Below are positions 63,049 to 64,000 of a stretch of 64,000 bases of DNA, in pieces. The DNA is taken from contig NZ_LGDD01000036.1 in assembly GCF_001279695.1 (NCBI RefSeq), positions 1 through 64,000 of the forward strand. The letters are read 5' to 3'. The stretch is from Streptomyces sp. WM6378 (lineage in GTDB: Bacteria > Actinomycetota > Actinomycetes > Streptomycetales > Streptomycetaceae). The notes beneath the pieces were generated by a model that saw only the letters and a list, made by a program, of their open reading frames with translations, was not told the origin of the DNA and did no database searches. Position 1 is the first letter of the stretch. Each line of letters starts with the position of its first letter. Position numbers and translations under genes: made by a program.

Positions 63049-63699
63049 ATGAACAGCACACCGCGCCCCGGCACCGCCGTGGCCGAACTGGCCGCCCTGG
63101 TAAGGGAGTTGCTGCCGTCGTGCGGGCCGGTACGGCTGGTCGGAGTGGACGGGCACGCGGGCTCCGGCAAGTCCACGTTCGCGGCCCGGCTCGCCGAGGC
63201 GCTGGGCGGGGCGCCGGTGCTGCACCTGGACGATCTGGCCACGCACGAGGAGTTCTTCGGCTGGACGGACCGGTTCGGCCGCCAGGTGCTCGACCCGTTC
63301 GCGCGCGGCGAGGCCGCGAGGTACGACCCGTACGACTGGCACCTGCGGCGCTTCGGGGCCGCGCGCGCCCTGGAGCCCGCGCCCGTGGTGCTGATCGAGG
63401 GCGTCGGGGCCGGACGCCGGGCGCTGCGGCCCTCGCTCGCCCTGCTCGTATGGATGGAGCTGGCCGCGGAATCCTCCTGGGAGCGGGGCCGGCGCCGCGA
63501 CGGAATCGGACTCTCCGCTTTCTGGGACGACTGGACGGCGGCGGAGATGCGCCATTTCGCCGAGGACCCGTCGAGACCCTTCGCCGACACCTTGGTACGC
63601 CAGGTGCAGGAGGGGTACGAGTGGCTCCCGGGGCCCGATTCGGCACCTCGCGCGGATCGTTTCCTCACCCACAGTGACGACCTCGCCCCACCGGACTGA
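63049..63699 (+). CDS. Uridine kinase-like P-loop protein
   Basis: 216 residues, ATG 63049 with AGGCAGGA. Walker A: VRLVGVDGHAGSGKSTFAARLAEALGG. A lid-like region and phosphate acceptor part: LHLDDLATHEEFFGWTDRFGRQVLDPFARGEAARYDPYDWHL and VVLIEGVGAGRRALRPSLALLVWME. This is the uridine kinase/PRK-like fold; many such actinobacterial proteins are annotated uridine kinase without test. Divergent from the C39-like gene. Followed by a promoter-hairpin unit listed separately. Confidence 0.88.
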   Translation: MNSTPRPGTAVAELAALVRELLPSCGPVRLVGVDGHAGSGKSTFAARLAEALGGAPVLHLDDLATHEEFFGWTDRFGRQVLDPFARGEAARYDPYDWHLRRFGAARALEPAPVVLIEGVGAGRRALRPSLALLVWMELAAESSWERGRRRDGIGLSAFWDDWTAAEMRHFAEDPSRPFADTLVRQVQEGYEWLPGPDSAPRADRFLTHSDDLAPPD

Positions 63700-63737
63700 A
63701 CAGTCGCAAAACAGCCCCCCGAGTGCCTCAACTCCGC

Positions 63738-63839
63738 TTGACCCAGGGGCCATACAGGTCTTACGTTCTCAATGTGCGGCTTTCCGAAGCCGCCGCGGAC
63801 GCGAAGCCCCCGGTTGTTCCCCCGTGATCGGGGGCTTCG
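63738..63839 (+). ncRNA. Possible small RNA with two hairpins and a strong terminator
   Basis: TTGACC (63738-63743), 18 bases, TACGTT (63762-63767) resembles a promoter with a start near 63774. The transcript would form GCGGCTT/AAGCCGC around TCCG (63776-63793) and then a perfect 11-bp stem CGAAGCCCCCG/CGGGGGCTTCG (63802-63839) with loop GTTGTTCCCCCGTGAT. About 70 bases, no coding frame. It may also simply be a terminator for the uridine-kinase gene. No Rfam family is recognised. Confidence 0.45.
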
Positions 63840-64000
63840 TTCTGCCCCTCGCCCCTCAACCGGGCCGTCACGCAGGGCATTTCACTCACCCTGCGTCACC
63901 ACCGATGCTCCCCCCGCGCCCCCTTCGGCAGCGGGCCTTCCCGCAGGTACGATGCACATCGGTGCGGTCAACTCCCGTCAATTCCGTTGTGTGAATGGGC
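63840..64000. other. Right-edge non-coding stretch
   Basis: No gene start is firmly supported. ATGCACATCGGTG near 63951 could begin a gene running out of the window, but there is no clear ribosome site and too little sequence to judge. A pyrimidine-rich tract CCCCCCGCGCCCCC precedes it. Confidence 0.3.

Noticed and set aside
63776..63839. 6C RNA family match
   Set aside because: Only one loop has a C run, and it has five C residues; the 6C family needs two C-rich loops.

Overview
The window is high-GC actinobacterial chromosome, almost certainly Streptomyces. The gene content and order (crr-ptsI, acetoacetyl-CoA synthetase, conservon, rbpA-fxsA, a mannosyltransferase, chitinase, an SCO1431-type small protein) resemble, from memory, the SCO1390-SCO1433 part of the S. 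coelicolor core chromosome, with local differences. GTG and TTG starts, GTGA/ATGA overlaps, GC-rich hairpin terminators and dispersed GC-rich repeats fit the genus. Function calls come from reading the protein sequences; no database search was run.

Layout. Positions 1-200 look like the leader and promoter region of an rRNA operon reading leftward out of the window. The PTS genes crr and ptsI follow on the plus strand (452-2653). Next come an unknown protein, an MFS exporter divergent from a MocR/GntR-like regulator, acetoacetyl-CoA synthetase, a GH31 alpha-glucosidase, a Nudix hydrolase, a secreted VanX-like dipeptidase, an Mpo1-like protein, and a DUF35/thiolase pair behind a perfect 11-bp palindrome. 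glpF-glpK (15003-17268) converge on a complete conservon cvnABCD (21694-17344).

The least explained locus is 22496-29889: three minus-strand genes coding for a kleisin-like protein, a KITE-like winged-helix protein and a 1535-residue SMC/MukB-like ATPase. The layout is that of MukBEF/MksBEF/Wadjet condensins. No JetD/MksG nuclease is present, and the ATPase has altered Walker A and Walker B motifs. A 5-oxoproline utilisation cassette follows (FCD-GntR regulator, MFS transporter, pxpA, pxpB, pxpC) with a clear operator in its promoter spacer. Then come an SGNH esterase with two GT4 glycosyltransferases, a HEAT-repeat protein preceded by a possible 18-residue Cys-rich peptide, an ankyrin protein, and a small membrane protein paired with an FtsK/Tra-like protein lacking the P-loop lysine. 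A MocR-YczE pair, a glycerophosphodiesterase and an MFS gene lead to rbpA, which has a perfect SigR promoter.

The right part holds fxsA, a dolichol-phosphate-mannose-type synthase, an amidohydrolase, an Lrp regulator, a phosphotransferase/unknown/acyl-CoA dehydrogenase group, a GH18 chitinase with two DasR-type sites, a TetR regulator divergent from DUF6230-DUF6114-membrane protein genes, a Tat-exported C39-like protease, a uridine-kinase-like protein, and a possible small RNA with a strong terminator. Joint themes are carbon uptake and its control (PTS, glycerol, chitin/GlcNAc via DasR, 5-oxoproline), envelope glycosylation, and stress-linked transcription (RbpA/SigR).
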